This document shows positions 33,426 through 41,836 of a stretch of DNA of 64,000 nucleotides, piece after piece; within the stretch, counting starts at the first letter, position 1; each line of letters starts with the position of its first letter. The notes below the pieces were generated by a model, which was given only the letters and a program-made list of their open reading frames with translations, ran no database searches and had not been told where the DNA came from. Made by a program: the position numbers and the translations under genes. This DNA comes from Candidatus Methylomirabilota bacterium (GTDB taxonomy: Bacteria > Methylomirabilota > Methylomirabilia > Methylomirabilales > Methylomirabilaceae): the NCBI GenBank assembly GCA_003104975.1, contig PQAM01000008.1, forward strand, positions 495,417-559,416, written 5' to 3'.

Positions 33426-35744
33426 ATGTTTCCCTACAACACCAAAGGAACTGCACCCCACGAAACTATGATCAGACAGATGCAGATAGAAAGAAATAAG
33501 CTTCCCGTTAGATCCACGACTAACCCAACGACTCTTGGTAAAGGGATCGAGCGCCAATTCGATGTGCCATTTGTGGCGGAGTTGGCCTTACGGGAGAAGC
33601 AGATCCAGCAAAACTATAGGCCGATCATTGCCGTACACAAGTGGTTTGCTCGACGGCCTGGGACATTGTTCCGGGCGCTTCTTTTGTCAGAGTTCGTCGA
33701 AGGATCGGTGCAGGAAACGTTTTTCCGATCGCATGACCTAGCGGGAGTCCGGATTGCCGACCCTTTCATGGGGGGTGGCACGCCCCTCCTGGAAGCGAAC
33801 CGTATCGGATGTGATGTTATTGGCTACGACATCAACCCGATGGCGTACTGGATTGTCCGGCAAGAAATCGAGCATCTCGATTTAGACGCCTATCGGGCGG
33901 CTGCCTCTAAATTGGCCCGTTGGCTCGAAAGAAAGGTCGGCCATCTTTACCGAACAAGGTGTTCGATCTGCAATATGCCCGAAGCGCATGTGAAGTACTT
34001 TCTGTGGGTCAAGACACATCCTTGTTCAGGGTGCGGCAAAGAATTTGACCTATTCCCTGGCTTCCTCCTGGCGGAAAACCGCCGGCACCCAAAGAATGTC
34101 GTGATCTGCTCTGCGTGTGGTGACTTCAATGAGGTGAACGACAAACATGCTCTTGGTGATTGCCGGCAGTGTAAGAACACTTTGACTCTCGAAGGACCGG
34201 CGAGTCGTAACCGCTGCCAGTGCCCTGATTGCGGCAAGTTAAATTTGTACCCTCAAGCTAAGACAGGCCCTCCGAAGCATCGGATGGTTGCTATTGAATA
34301 CCACTGTGCACGCTGCAGGCCACGCCACCACGGGCGATTTTTCAAGAAGCCCGATTCCAAAGACTTGACGACGTACGCCGAAGCCGCAGCGGGTTGGCGG
34401 AGGATGCGAGCGATCTATGTCCCCGACGACGAGATACCGTCCGGAGACGAAACCGATCGGCTTCATCGCTGGGGCTACAGACATTACCGGGAAATGTTTA
34501 ATGAACGGCAGTTGCTCGGACTTGAACTGATCTGTCGCGCGATTGCCAAGCAACCTGATGACCGGATGAGGCATGCCCTCGCGACAAATCTCTCGGACTT
34601 ACTCCGGTATCAAAACATGCTATGCCGTTATGATACCTATGCCTTGAAATCCTTAGACATCTTCTCCGTCCATGGATTTCCGGTAGGCTTGGTGGAATGC
34701 GAGTCGAACCTACTTGGAATTATGAACGAGAAGACGGGGCTGAATATCGGAAGTGGCGGATGGTCCAACATCGTTGAAAAATTCGACAGGGCCAAACAGT
34801 ACTGTGAGAAACCGTTCGAGGTCGCGTATGAAGGTGGGCGCAAGATTCAGATTCCGATGCGGGAGGAATGGATCGGGGATGAGCGTCCAGGGCACCGCGT
34901 CCGTCAAGTCATGTTATGTTGTGGCAGCTCAACGCAGGTGAAATATCCTCCCGCGTCGTTTGACGCCGTATTCACTGATCCCCCTTACTTCGCCAATGTC
35001 CAATACGCTGAGTTGATGGACTTTTGCTACGTGTGGCTGCGTCGGCTAGTGGGGGCAGAGGAGAAGGCGTTTGAGCATCAGACAACCCGAAGTGACGATG
35101 AACTGACCGGCAACGTCACGATGGAACGAGGCACAGTCCATTTCACAGAAGGCATGTCATCCGTGTTCTCCGCGATGGCAGAAGCCCTCAAGCCTGGCGC
35201 GCCTCTCGTCTTCACGTACCACCACAATACCATCGAAGCCTATTACCCGTTGGCAGTTGCCATCCTCGATGCAGGGCTTGTATGCTCAGCCTCGCTTCCT
35301 TGTCCTGCCGAAATGAGCGCGTCGATCCACATTAATGGCACTGGATCTTCCATCATTGATACCGTATTTGTGTGCCGTTCGACAGGTCGTGTGCCGCGTC
35401 GGATAATCGTCTCAACCATCCAGGGGGTAGCTGGTCTGGTAAAAGAGGATTTGGAACAGCTTCGGGTAGGTGGGCTAAAGCCGACGCATGGAGATGGTCG
35501 GTGCATTGCTCATGGTCACCTGATCCGGCTGGCCATTTGGCATCTCCGAAGCGGTTGGGTCAAGGATAATCCAGTCGAGGGCAAGATGCGCCGGGTTGCC
35601 AGTGCTGTTGAATCTCTGGGGGGCGCCTTGCGTATCGAAAAATACCTGCCCAAGGACCTGACCCGGTTGGCGGGACGGACAAGCGCGATGATTCGTGAGA
35701 CTGAAGCGACCTACGGGCCCACCACCGATGAAATATCCTTTTGA
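33426..35744 (+). CDS. Zinc-ribbon DNA methyltransferase (DUF1156/COG1743-like)
   Basis: 772 residues. An N-terminal DUF1156-like region (VPFVAELALREKQIQQNYRPIIAVHKWFARRP) is followed by SAM motif I DPFMGGGT (about residue 112), a long insertion with several CxxC pairs (about 178-272: CSICN, CSGCGK, CSACGD, CRQCK, CPDCGK), and catalytic motif IV TDPPYFANVQYAELMDF (about 516). The I-then-IV order with the large insert suggests an alpha-like amino-methyltransferase (adenine-N6 or cytosine-N4). ATG 33426 is used; ATG 33468 is possible. It overlaps a nuclease gene and both are framed by repeat cassettes. A TTGACA at 33383 has no good -10. Confidence 0.88.
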   Translation: MFPYNTKGTAPHETMIRQMQIERNKLPVRSTTNPTTLGKGIERQFDVPFVAELALREKQIQQNYRPIIAVHKWFARRPGTLFRALLLSEFVEGSVQETFFRSHDLAGVRIADPFMGGGTPLLEANRIGCDVIGYDINPMAYWIVRQEIEHLDLDAYRAAASKLARWLERKVGHLYRTRCSICNMPEAHVKYFLWVKTHPCSGCGKEFDLFPGFLLAENRRHPKNVVICSACGDFNEVNDKHALGDCRQCKNTLTLEGPASRNRCQCPDCGKLNLYPQAKTGPPKHRMVAIEYHCARCRPRHHGRFFKKPDSKDLTTYAEAAAGWRRMRAIYVPDDEIPSGDETDRLHRWGYRHYREMFNERQLLGLELICRAIAKQPDDRMRHALATNLSDLLRYQNMLCRYDTYALKSLDIFSVHGFPVGLVECESNLLGIMNEKTGLNIGSGGWSNIVEKFDRAKQYCEKPFEVAYEGGRKIQIPMREEWIGDERPGHRVRQVMLCCGSSTQVKYPPASFDAVFTDPPYFANVQYAELMDFCYVWLRRLVGAEEKAFEHQTTRSDDELTGNVTMERGTVHFTEGMSSVFSAMAEALKPGAPLVFTYHHNTIEAYYPLAVAILDAGLVCSASLPCPAEMSASIHINGTGSSIIDTVFVCRSTGRVPRRIIVSTIQGVAGLVKEDLEQLRVGGLKPTHGDGRCIAHGHLIRLAIWHLRSGWVKDNPVEGKMRRVASAVESLGGALRIEKYLPKDLTRLAGRTSAMIRETEATYGPTTDEISF

Positions 35745-36756
35745 GGCTTCGTATCAGGAGATCGAGGCCGACCCGGACGCTTTTGTCCCGGCTATCTTCT
35801 CATGCCTTGAGTCAGAGTTTCTGGTACTCCCGAAAGGTGATGGGTTCGTTGACTATCCGCTCTTCGAACAGGCTTACGAAGCGCTGAAGCAGGCGACAGG
35901 AGGATTCAACAACCTCACGGGCGAAGTGGTGCTGTCCGCCGTCAAACGGACGCCACTCGCGCTGATCGTTCTCCGCACCATCCTCGGCTTTACCCCACCG
36001 GAATGGGCCTATGTGGCGACGCAGCAAACCGGTGTCGAGGTGACGCAAGGCTTCGCTCGTGCGCTCGATCGAAAGGTTCGTATGTCGCCATTATCCCCGA
36101 TCCGATTCAGTGCCGAGACCACCCAAAGATTGGAAGCGCTCATAAACACGGTTTGCGAACTGCTCAACGCTCCAGTCCCCGAAACCAACGCGGATAAGAT
36201 TCACCGTTTAGACAAGGCCGATACGCGGGAAGGCGGATCTGCGATCCGTCACTTGGCAGGCATAGGGGTACCATACGCCATGCTGCTCTACGAACGATTT
36301 CTCGGGCGACCTTTCGCCGGACACCGAGATTCCGTATCTGAACTCGTGGGCGACATCCTTGAAGCGGCAATCGAGAACATTCTGTCAGCGGCAGGCATCA
36401 GCTATCGGAAGACCAAACGGGCTGAGAAGATCCCCGGCTTTGATCAGACTCCTGACTTCATCGTACCCGATGAATTCAACCCACAGGTTATCATTGAGGC
36501 AAAGATCACCGAGGACGATGGTACGGCTCGCGATAAGGTCACGCGAGTTCAGCATCTTGGGTCGCTGAGTATGGCTGGACGGCCAAAGGACTCACCGAAA
36601 TACGAGGTTATTGCCTGCATTGCCGGACGCGGCTTCGGTGTTCGGCGGGAAGATATGCGAAAGCTACTGCTCGCCACGCGAGGAAAGGTTTTTACCCTCA
36701 AGACACTGGATGCGCTGGTGCCTCACACGCGACTCAGAGAATTTAGAACGAGATGA
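35728..36756 (+). CDS. PD-(D/E)XK restriction endonuclease-like protein
   Basis: 342 residues from ATG 35728 (an in-frame ATG at 35695 would extend it by 11). The nuclease core reads TPDFIVPDEF...VIIEAKITEDDGTARDKV (about residues 240-262), giving the PD and ExK catalytic elements. The N-terminal two thirds are helical and unrecognised. It overlaps the methyltransferase by 17 bp, so the two are co-translated. This supports a Type II-like restriction-modification pair. Confidence 0.8.
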   Translation: MKYPFEASYQEIEADPDAFVPAIFSCLESEFLVLPKGDGFVDYPLFEQAYEALKQATGGFNNLTGEVVLSAVKRTPLALIVLRTILGFTPPEWAYVATQQTGVEVTQGFARALDRKVRMSPLSPIRFSAETTQRLEALINTVCELLNAPVPETNADKIHRLDKADTREGGSAIRHLAGIGVPYAMLLYERFLGRPFAGHRDSVSELVGDILEAAIENILSAAGISYRKTKRAEKIPGFDQTPDFIVPDEFNPQVIIEAKITEDDGTARDKVTRVQHLGSLSMAGRPKDSPKYEVIACIAGRGFGVRREDMRKLLLATRGKVFTLKTLDALVPHTRLREFRTR

Positions 36757-36833
36757 AAGGAGCGTCGGGTAGCGGCTCGGAGATCTGAGCTGTGCGGCGG
36801 CAACCAAGCTGTTTCATCGGATGCGCTCCCACC

Positions 36834-36930
36834 TCATCGTTTGTCTGCCTCCCACTCGTCCTGGCAGGGGGCGCAACGCTGGGCGAAGGGGAGCGCCTGC
36901 AAGCGTGGCAGCGATATCTCCTCGCCACAA
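36834..36930 (-). pseudogene. dksA-type 3' end fragment 3
   Basis: The minus strand reads EEISLPRLQALPFAQRCAPCQDEWEADKR-stop. Shortly after the stop an ATG opens MKQL, the first residues of the nucleotidyltransferase that follows dksA at 41.4 kb, and then similarity ends. Confidence 0.8.
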
Positions 36931-36947
36931 CAGAGCCATCGGATCGG

Positions 36948-37214
36948 CTACACCTTAGCGGGCTGGACATGTACGCTTGCCCGATAGCCGAGGCGACCCA
37001 GCATCTCGACGGCGTCCTCCCAGGTCAGACCAAAGGCCGTCACATCCGCGAGGCCGAGCCGAGCGACCACATCGCGAATGACCTCAAGGTCTGCCGCGTC
37101 GAACTCGCCTTCGTTGAAGGCATCATGCGCCCATGATACGATCTCCACCAGCGCCTTTTTTCCCTCAAGGTACGCCGCAAGCTGCTCCGCTACTGTGTCC
37201 CTGGTAATCAGCAT
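36948..37214 (-). CDS. Uncharacterised 88-residue protein (cassette B)
   Basis: Paralogue of 32640-32906 with changes mainly in the middle (KKALVEIVSWAHDAF, EFDAADLEVIRDV). The C-terminus GYRASVHVQPAKV is identical. Conservation of the reading frame despite many third-position differences suggests selection on both copies. Confidence 0.7.
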   Translation of the reverse strand: MLITRDTVAEQLAAYLEGKKALVEIVSWAHDAFNEGEFDAADLEVIRDVVARLGLADVTAFGLTWEDAVEMLGRLGYRASVHVQPAKV

Positions 37215-37218
37215 CTTC

Positions 37219-37506
37219 TTATTCCTCTACCCGTTCATGGCCGGCATCCACAGGATACTTGATATGTTGCTCGACAAGCACGCCTCGCTCATTGTAAATC
37301 TCTTGCCAGAGACGCGTCGTATTTTCTTCGGCGTCAACTTCTTTGAAATATCGAGCGGTCCAGCCTTGACGGCCTGCCACTTCGTACCAGTAACGGCGTC
37401 CACCGTCTGAAAGCTCTTTCCAGGCGCCAAACTTCCGCTCGTTCGATCTCCGTTTCCGTTCGTCTACCGCCATGAGAGCCGCCTGGAAGTCAAACTCCGC
37501 CGGCAC
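37219..37506 (-). CDS. Uncharacterised 95-residue protein (cassette B)
   Basis: Full-length version of the 84-residue protein. It starts at a GTG and adds MPAEFDFQAAL before the shared MAVDERKRRSNE region. It overlaps nothing; the 88-residue gene starts 4 bp after its stop. Likely partner of that protein. Function unknown. Confidence 0.7.
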   Translation of the reverse strand: MPAEFDFQAALMAVDERKRRSNERKFGAWKELSDGGRRYWYEVAGRQGWTARYFKEVDAEENTTRLWQEIYNERGVLVEQHIKYPVDAGHERVEE

Positions 37507-37651
37507 CGTTGAAAATTCTCGATATCTGTTCAGGTTATTCTAGGCTGATCGAACAGCTCTCGTCTAGGAATTTTGGGCCGCCCTGTCTAACCCGTACCAA
37601 TGCTGCGTACGCCGGCGTCGATGATATCCCATTCCCATTCTGGATGTACCC

Positions 37652-38941
37652 TTACAGGCCGCCACACAGGTGCGGGTTGAGCTCTTGGCTGGCATACTGC
37701 TTACGTTTGACCCAGACGAACCCGTCTCCTTTGGAGATGACGGCTACGTCGATGGGACCTCCGACCGTCTCCATGTCCAGCGAGAACCGCCGTTTGAACG
37801 ATGTCAGGCTAACCGTGGCCTCCGCCATGACGGCTAAGTCGTGTTTCGGCAACGCCGCAACGGCATGCATGACGGGGGCGTAGCACGTGGCACGATATTC
37901 CTCGAGCCGCTCATTCAGTTGGTTCAGCAGCTCATTGCCGATACGCTCCCACTGCTTCCCCAAGGTCCGGGTCCCGTGCCCCCGAAGCGGTTTGACCGTG
38001 GCAAGCAGTCGTCGCCGGTAGTTCGCCAGCAACTCTTTGTGGCGGATTTCTAGTTCCTTCTGGTAGTCAGGATCGACGCCGTTCATAAACAGGGCCACCA
38101 TCTCATCCTGTGCAAATGGCCGTATACACCCATCAGTCTCAAATGAGATCTGCAACCGTGCATTTTGCGCGTACTTGAGACGTTTGTTGACGGTAGCCTC
38201 GACCTGAAACTCCAAAAGCGATGGAAATGGCTCGATTTCCCCAAATCCCGCCACAACGACACCGGATGTTAAGTCAGGGTGAAAGCTTTCCTTAGAAAAC
38301 ATATACGAGGTGATTTTCTGAAGTCGTTCACGGGACACACGACTGAGCGGCAGGTCCTCGAAGATGTCTTCTATGGCCTCGTCGAAGATCGCGGCGTGGC
38401 GTTCAGCAACGCTTTGTCCGTGGTCCGGTGGCACGCCTTGCAACGGTGGGGCCGCCTTCCACCGCTGGTAATTAGGGAGGATCGCTCGATCTACAATGTC
38501 GCTGATCATACGCTTGTTCAACTTTATACCGGATTCCGAGGCTGATTCCATCAGGCCGTCGACTTCTGTCCGAATATGCTCAACGAAGATTGTTTGTGCC
38601 GCCCTGCGTACATGCGCCTCCTCCTGAGCCTCCGTGAACAGCGGATTCTGATCTTCGAGAAAGCGGATAAAATGGGTAGCGTAATCCTCCAGCCTGGCAA
38701 AGGACTGTTGACCTAGATTACCCCGATAAACCTTAATGATCGTTTCCCACGGGACTCCCATAAACTCGGCATTACCCGAAATCATGATTCCCACCGAATG
38801 GTCCTTGGGGAGGCTGAAGAGCTTCTCAACGGTCTGGTAGACCTTAGCGGCGCCACCGGCCTTAGCGGCGCCCAGCGTGACCGCACTGTCCGTTGCAAGA
38901 GCGATCGCGCTTTTGTTCATGATGGCGATTTGTGCGGTCAT
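37652..38941 (-). CDS. Proteasome-like Ntn-hydrolase with long C-terminal extension
   Basis: 429 residues. The N-terminus is MTAQIAIMNKSAIALATDSAVTL; counting Thr2 as residue 1 puts an Asp at 17, as in HslV and proteasome beta subunits, and a Lys near 32-33 in AKVYQTVEKLFSL. GIMISGNAEFMGVPW follows as the next strand-loop. This suggests a threonine peptidase fold. The remaining ~300 residues are helical and not recognised. HslV is only about 180 residues. A GGAGGG site precedes the ATG and a TTTCAA/TATAGT promoter with 16-bp spacing lies at 38995-38968 (minus). Confidence 0.7.
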   Translation of the reverse strand: MTAQIAIMNKSAIALATDSAVTLGAAKAGGAAKVYQTVEKLFSLPKDHSVGIMISGNAEFMGVPWETIIKVYRGNLGQQSFARLEDYATHFIRFLEDQNPLFTEAQEEAHVRRAAQTIFVEHIRTEVDGLMESASESGIKLNKRMISDIVDRAILPNYQRWKAAPPLQGVPPDHGQSVAERHAAIFDEAIEDIFEDLPLSRVSRERLQKITSYMFSKESFHPDLTSGVVVAGFGEIEPFPSLLEFQVEATVNKRLKYAQNARLQISFETDGCIRPFAQDEMVALFMNGVDPDYQKELEIRHKELLANYRRRLLATVKPLRGHGTRTLGKQWERIGNELLNQLNERLEEYRATCYAPVMHAVAALPKHDLAVMAEATVSLTSFKRRFSLDMETVGGPIDVAVISKGDGFVWVKRKQYASQELNPHLCGGL

Positions 38942-39314
38942 GGAATCCCTCCGCAGTCGGTCTTCTTACTATATGGTAAAAGTCACTGGTTGAAATCCAG
39001 CACTACCTTGGATGAATCCTGAATCGCCGCCCCAAATTGTTTCGCCTGTTCTTGCGCCAGTATCTCTGAGGCACCGTCTGCAGCACCGTGAATTGTGGTA
39101 CGACCCGTGAGTGATCGCGATTCCAACCGTTACCGTTTTGAAATAATCCCCTATCCTGCGTCCAAGAGTTCCTGGCGTTCCCTATACTCACCCAGCGGAG
39201 ATGGCGATCGGCCCTCGCACTGGCTTTCACGACCTCTTCGAGAACGTTCTGGGAGGCGTGGAAAAGCCATAACGCCTCGGGCATTCAGGCCTCCGACAGC
39301 CCTCCTCATTGTTC
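38942..39314. other. Gap without a supportable gene
   Basis: Besides the likely promoter of the Ntn hydrolase, I see no gene or repeat. A 93-codon minus-strand frame (39003-39284) shows no ribosome site or recognisable sequence. It may be decayed DNA of the island. Confidence 0.5.
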
Positions 39315-39599
39315 CTACTCTTCGAGGTAAGTATCGCGCAAGGTCCCGAGTTTAGTCCCTCCGTGCACCTCCTGTCCATCCCCATCGTAGACTGCAACGT
39401 GGAAGCCGGAGTAGTTGGGTAGGAACCGCTGTTCCTTCCAAGCTGCAACCGTCATGTCATTCTTCGCGCAACGCTCGAACGGATATGCGGGCAGACCATT
39501 TCGGTCGCCCCGAATATCCCGCCCATCCTCCCGGAGGATTGCCACGTCGAATCCCTCCAGGTCCCAGATCTGTTTCTCGACTGTCTTGACTTTTACCAT
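39315..39599 (-). CDS. Conserved-looking hypothetical protein, 94 residues
   Basis: MVKVKTVEKQIWDLEGFDVAILREDGRDIRGDR followed by MTVAAWKEQRFLPNYSGFHVAVYDGDGQEVHG suggests a small two-lobed beta-rich protein with regular aromatic and Asp-Gly turns. I recall similar proteins in other bacteria without a function. GGAGGCGAGA stands before the ATG on the minus strand. It is not obviously tied to its neighbours. Confidence 0.7.
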   Translation of the reverse strand: MVKVKTVEKQIWDLEGFDVAILREDGRDIRGDRNGLPAYPFERCAKNDMTVAAWKEQRFLPNYSGFHVAVYDGDGQEVHGGTKLGTLRDTYLEE

Positions 39600-39677
39600 T
39601 CTCGCCTCCTGATCGTTGTCGGATGCTAGGCGTCAGATGCTGCCAGCAGTACGCCGCACGCCATGGTTTAGACTGTA

Positions 39678-40334
39678 TTAGCGAAGTGGTTCATAGTTGC
39701 CTACGTACTTTGTAACATCCAACGGCTCGTCCCCAGTAACGAGTAGTAAGAATCGGTCCGCATCCTTTTTGACGTTGAATTTCACCTCGCCGTGGCTCCT
39801 GCTGAGGACACGCCATACCTCGCGCAAATGCCAAACAGGCAGCACAATATCATAGAGCTTCCCCTTGAGAGACTTGCATAAAAGCACTGCGACTTCTCCT
39901 GACTCATCACGAAGACCAAGAAACCACCGGTTTTCTGAAATAGAAAGTTCATTCGCGAACGCCACTGCTACGGACCGTCCCCGCGCCGTCTGATACCGCT
40001 TGCCGCGCCCACGTAACGAGACGCCATGCGTTCGAAGTCCCGCTACCCATTCGTCGCGCGCCGTTGCGGCAGCCGCCTTGCGTGAGGTGGTATGAGTTTG
40101 GATAGAATAGATCGGTTTGTGAGAGATCGTTGACGTAGATAATGGATCATTGAGGGTGCTCTTAACCGCCTCGATACGACGATTGAGTGTGGTAAATTCC
40201 CCTTCGAGGGCCTCGCATTCCTTGGCAAGGCTGCTAAGCGCAGCAACTGCGGCAACGTCACGATTCGAGACGGCAGCGGAAATCCGATCGAGCAAAAGGG
40301 ATTCAATATGCTTCAGTTCTGTCTGCAGGTCCAT
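39678..40334 (-). CDS. Hypothetical protein with N-terminal coiled coil, 218 residues
   Basis: Residues 1-65 are helical with heptad-like Leu spacing (LKHIESLLLDRISAAV, LAKECEALEGEFTTLNRRIEAV). A basic linker (RGRGKRYQTARGRS) leads to a globular end with LPVWHLREVWRVLSRSHGEVKFNV. No named domain is recognised. The gene has its own strong promoter and GGGAGCC before the ATG. It may be an island regulator or structural protein; unknown. Confidence 0.65.
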   Translation of the reverse strand: MDLQTELKHIESLLLDRISAAVSNRDVAAVAALSSLAKECEALEGEFTTLNRRIEAVKSTLNDPLSTSTISHKPIYSIQTHTTSRKAAAATARDEWVAGLRTHGVSLRGRGKRYQTARGRSVAVAFANELSISENRWFLGLRDESGEVAVLLCKSLKGKLYDIVLPVWHLREVWRVLSRSHGEVKFNVKKDADRFLLLVTGDEPLDVTKYVGNYEPLR

Positions 40335-40366
40335 TTTGGCTCCCTTGAGTTTATCAGTATAGTATA

Positions 40367-40394
40367 AGTATAGTGATTATTACTTTACTGTCAA
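40367..40394 (-). promoter_or_regulatory. Promoter of the 39678-40334 gene
   Basis: On the minus strand TTGACA (40394-40389) and TATACT (40372-40367) are 16 bp apart; a second TATACT follows directly. The surrounding 60 bp are A+T-rich, unlike the rest of the window. Confidence 0.7.
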
Positions 40395-40624
40395 GGGGTT
40401 TAATCGACATAATCGAGGTTAATAGGCGCGATGGATTCATCTCACACTATGTTCATCTGAGCCTGAATGGAGCAGGCGACATCAGACGTTGGCGCCCATC
40501 GTTGAGTGCATTGCAGTCAGTAGAAATCTGGGGCTGATTCTGGAGATATGCGAAGAACGCAGCCTCGGTCTTAGAGAAGGGCCTCAAGCAGGACCCGTCG
40601 ACCCCGAAGGTGTATTTGAGTTTC

Positions 40625-40672
40625 TTGATGCGATTCTCGCTCTTCCGGACTCAGTTGGTACAATCGTTTCAT
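40625..40672 (-). pseudogene. Nucleotidyltransferase (MNT) 5' fragment
   Basis: The minus strand from ATG 40672 reads MKRLYQLSPEERESHQETQ, matching the start of the intact MNT gene (MKRLYRLSPEERIQIR) at 41427. Similarity stops after about 12 codons. It follows a dksA tail exactly as in the intact locus. Confidence 0.7.
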
Positions 40673-40688
40673 CGAAGACGTCCTCACG

Positions 40689-40860
40689 TCATCGTTTGTC
40701 GGCCTCCCACTCCTCTTGGCGGGGGGCGCAGCGCTGGGCGAAGGGGAGCGCCTGCAGACGGGGCAGCGGGATATCCTCACCGCATCCGAGCCATCGGCTC
40801 GGTCATACCTTGGCGGGCTGGACGTGTACGCTTGCCCGATAGCCAAGGCGAGCCAGCATC
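40689..40860 (-). pseudogene. Truncated third cassette: dksA tail 4, hairpin and 88-residue-gene 3' end
   Basis: 40689-40785 encodes GEDIPLPRLQALPFAQRCAPRQEEWEADKR, with the last zinc-finger Cys changed to Arg. 40786-40802 is the perfect CCGAGCC/GGCTCGG hairpin. 40803-40860 encodes the last 18 residues of the 88-residue protein (LGYRASVHVQPAKV-stop). The copy breaks off there. Confidence 0.85.
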
Positions 40861-40894
40861 TATCAGCGTGTCAAGAAATCTCCACGGCCGATGT

Positions 40895-41020
40895 TCAGAT
40901 GAGCTGGACCATCGCCGAGGCAAAGCTTGTCAGGTCGTCCAGATTTCGCTGGATGACGTCATGCACTCGTGCCTGATTCTCAGAGCACTGTGCACGAATG
41001 AGATCGGGATTCAGGGTCAT
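40895..41020 (-). pseudogene. Truncated HepT-like (HEPN) gene
   Basis: ATG 41020 overlaps the MNT stop and encodes 41 residues starting MTLNPDLIRAQCSENQ, like the N-terminus of HEPN toxins of the MNT/HepT type (usually about 110-145 residues). The Rx4-6H active site is missing. The ribonuclease partner is therefore lost. Confidence 0.6.
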
Positions 41021-41427
41021 GTGCCGAAGGCCTCTTTTGCGGCATGGTGAAGCAGGGGGGCGATGTCGAAATAGCGCCGCATGGTGTCCTCCATGAGGTC
41101 GGTGCGGAGGTCGTCGTTGCGACAGAACAGGCACTCGCCCCGCAGAACGTGGAAGCGGAAGGAGATCGGCGCCGGATTCAGGATGCGCACATCGACCGGC
41201 AGCTTGATCTTGCCGCTCAGGCGTTGCGAAAGATTGGCGGCGACATCCGTATTGATGGTGCTGCCGGAGAGATAGACGCCAATGTCCACGTTGTGAAATG
41301 CTTCAGAGTCGACAAATGAGCCGTAGACATAGGCGAAGAGCACGCCGGGATACTGGGAGAGTGCGGCGGCGAGCTGATCACGGATCTGGATGCGCTCCTC
41401 CGGACTCAGTCGGTAAAGCCGTTTCAT
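41017..41427 (-). CDS. Minimal nucleotidyltransferase (MNT antitoxin-type)
   Basis: 136 residues from ATG 41427, preceded by GAGG at 8 nt; a GTG at 41436 is also in frame. The nucleotidyltransferase motif reads YGSFVDSEAFHNVDIGVYL: GS is intact, but the first Asp of the usual DxD is Asn. MNT proteins adenylylate and silence HEPN toxins; here the partner gene is truncated and the catalytic pair altered, so the module is probably inactive. It lies 16 bp after the dksA-type gene. Confidence 0.8.
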   Translation of the reverse strand: MKRLYRLSPEERIQIRDQLAAALSQYPGVLFAYVYGSFVDSEAFHNVDIGVYLSGSTINTDVAANLSQRLSGKIKLPVDVRILNPAPISFRFHVLRGECLFCRNDDLRTDLMEDTMRRYFDIAPLLHHAAKEAFGT

Positions 41428-41443
41428 TAGATGCACCTCGGCC

Positions 41444-41836
41444 TCATTGCTTGTCGGTCTCCCACTCCTCCTGGCAGGGGGCGCAGCGCTGGGCGAAGGG
41501 GAGCGCCTGCAGGCGGGGGAGCGGAATCTCCTCGCCGCAGCCGCCGCAGCGGCCGTAGGTCCCGGCCTTGTGGCGCTGGATCGCCGCGTCGATCTGGGCT
41601 AAAAGCTGCTGCTGCTGAGCCACCATGGCCAGGCTGATGTTGCCCTCCGGCGCGGCCGCCCAGCCGTGCGAGCCCGGCGCATCCCGCATCTGCGACTCCT
41701 CCCGGCGTTCATGGAGCGCCTGGCGGATCCGCGCGGCAAGCTGCTCGCGCCGTTCGGTCAGCAGCGCCAGGATCTGCGCGCTCCTGGTTTCTGTGCCGGC
41801 TTCTGTCTGATTATTCGCGTTCACCAACAACCTCAC
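41444..41836 (-). CDS. DksA/TraR-family zinc-finger protein (source of the dispersed fragments)
   Basis: 130 residues. An N-terminal helical part (ILALLTERREQLAARIRQALHERREE) precedes YGRCGGCGEEIPLPRLQALPFAQRCAPCQEEWE, a complete C4 finger. Its 3' end is found as fragments at 31.7, 32.5, 36.8 and 40.7 kb. The start overlaps the recD2 stop by 4 bp, so it is probably translated with recD2. A more distant paralogue is at 9953. Confidence 0.88.
   Translation of the reverse strand: MRLLVNANNQTEAGTETRSAQILALLTERREQLAARIRQALHERREESQMRDAPGSHGWAAAPEGNISLAMVAQQQQLLAQIDAAIQRHKAGTYGRCGGCGEEIPLPRLQALPFAQRCAPCQEEWETDKQ

Larger units (their letters stand above)
36834..37620. repeat. Direct repeat cassette B (~0.79 kb), right of the restriction-modification pair
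   Basis: Second copy of the 32526-33316 unit, same orientation and gene order. The two copies and the ~3.5 kb between them form a structure like a composite element or a product of unequal recombination. No transposase is present. Confidence 0.85.

Noticed and set aside
39003..39284. 93-codon minus-strand frame before the Ntn hydrolase region
   Set aside because: No ribosome site, no recognisable motif, odd composition; treated as non-coding.
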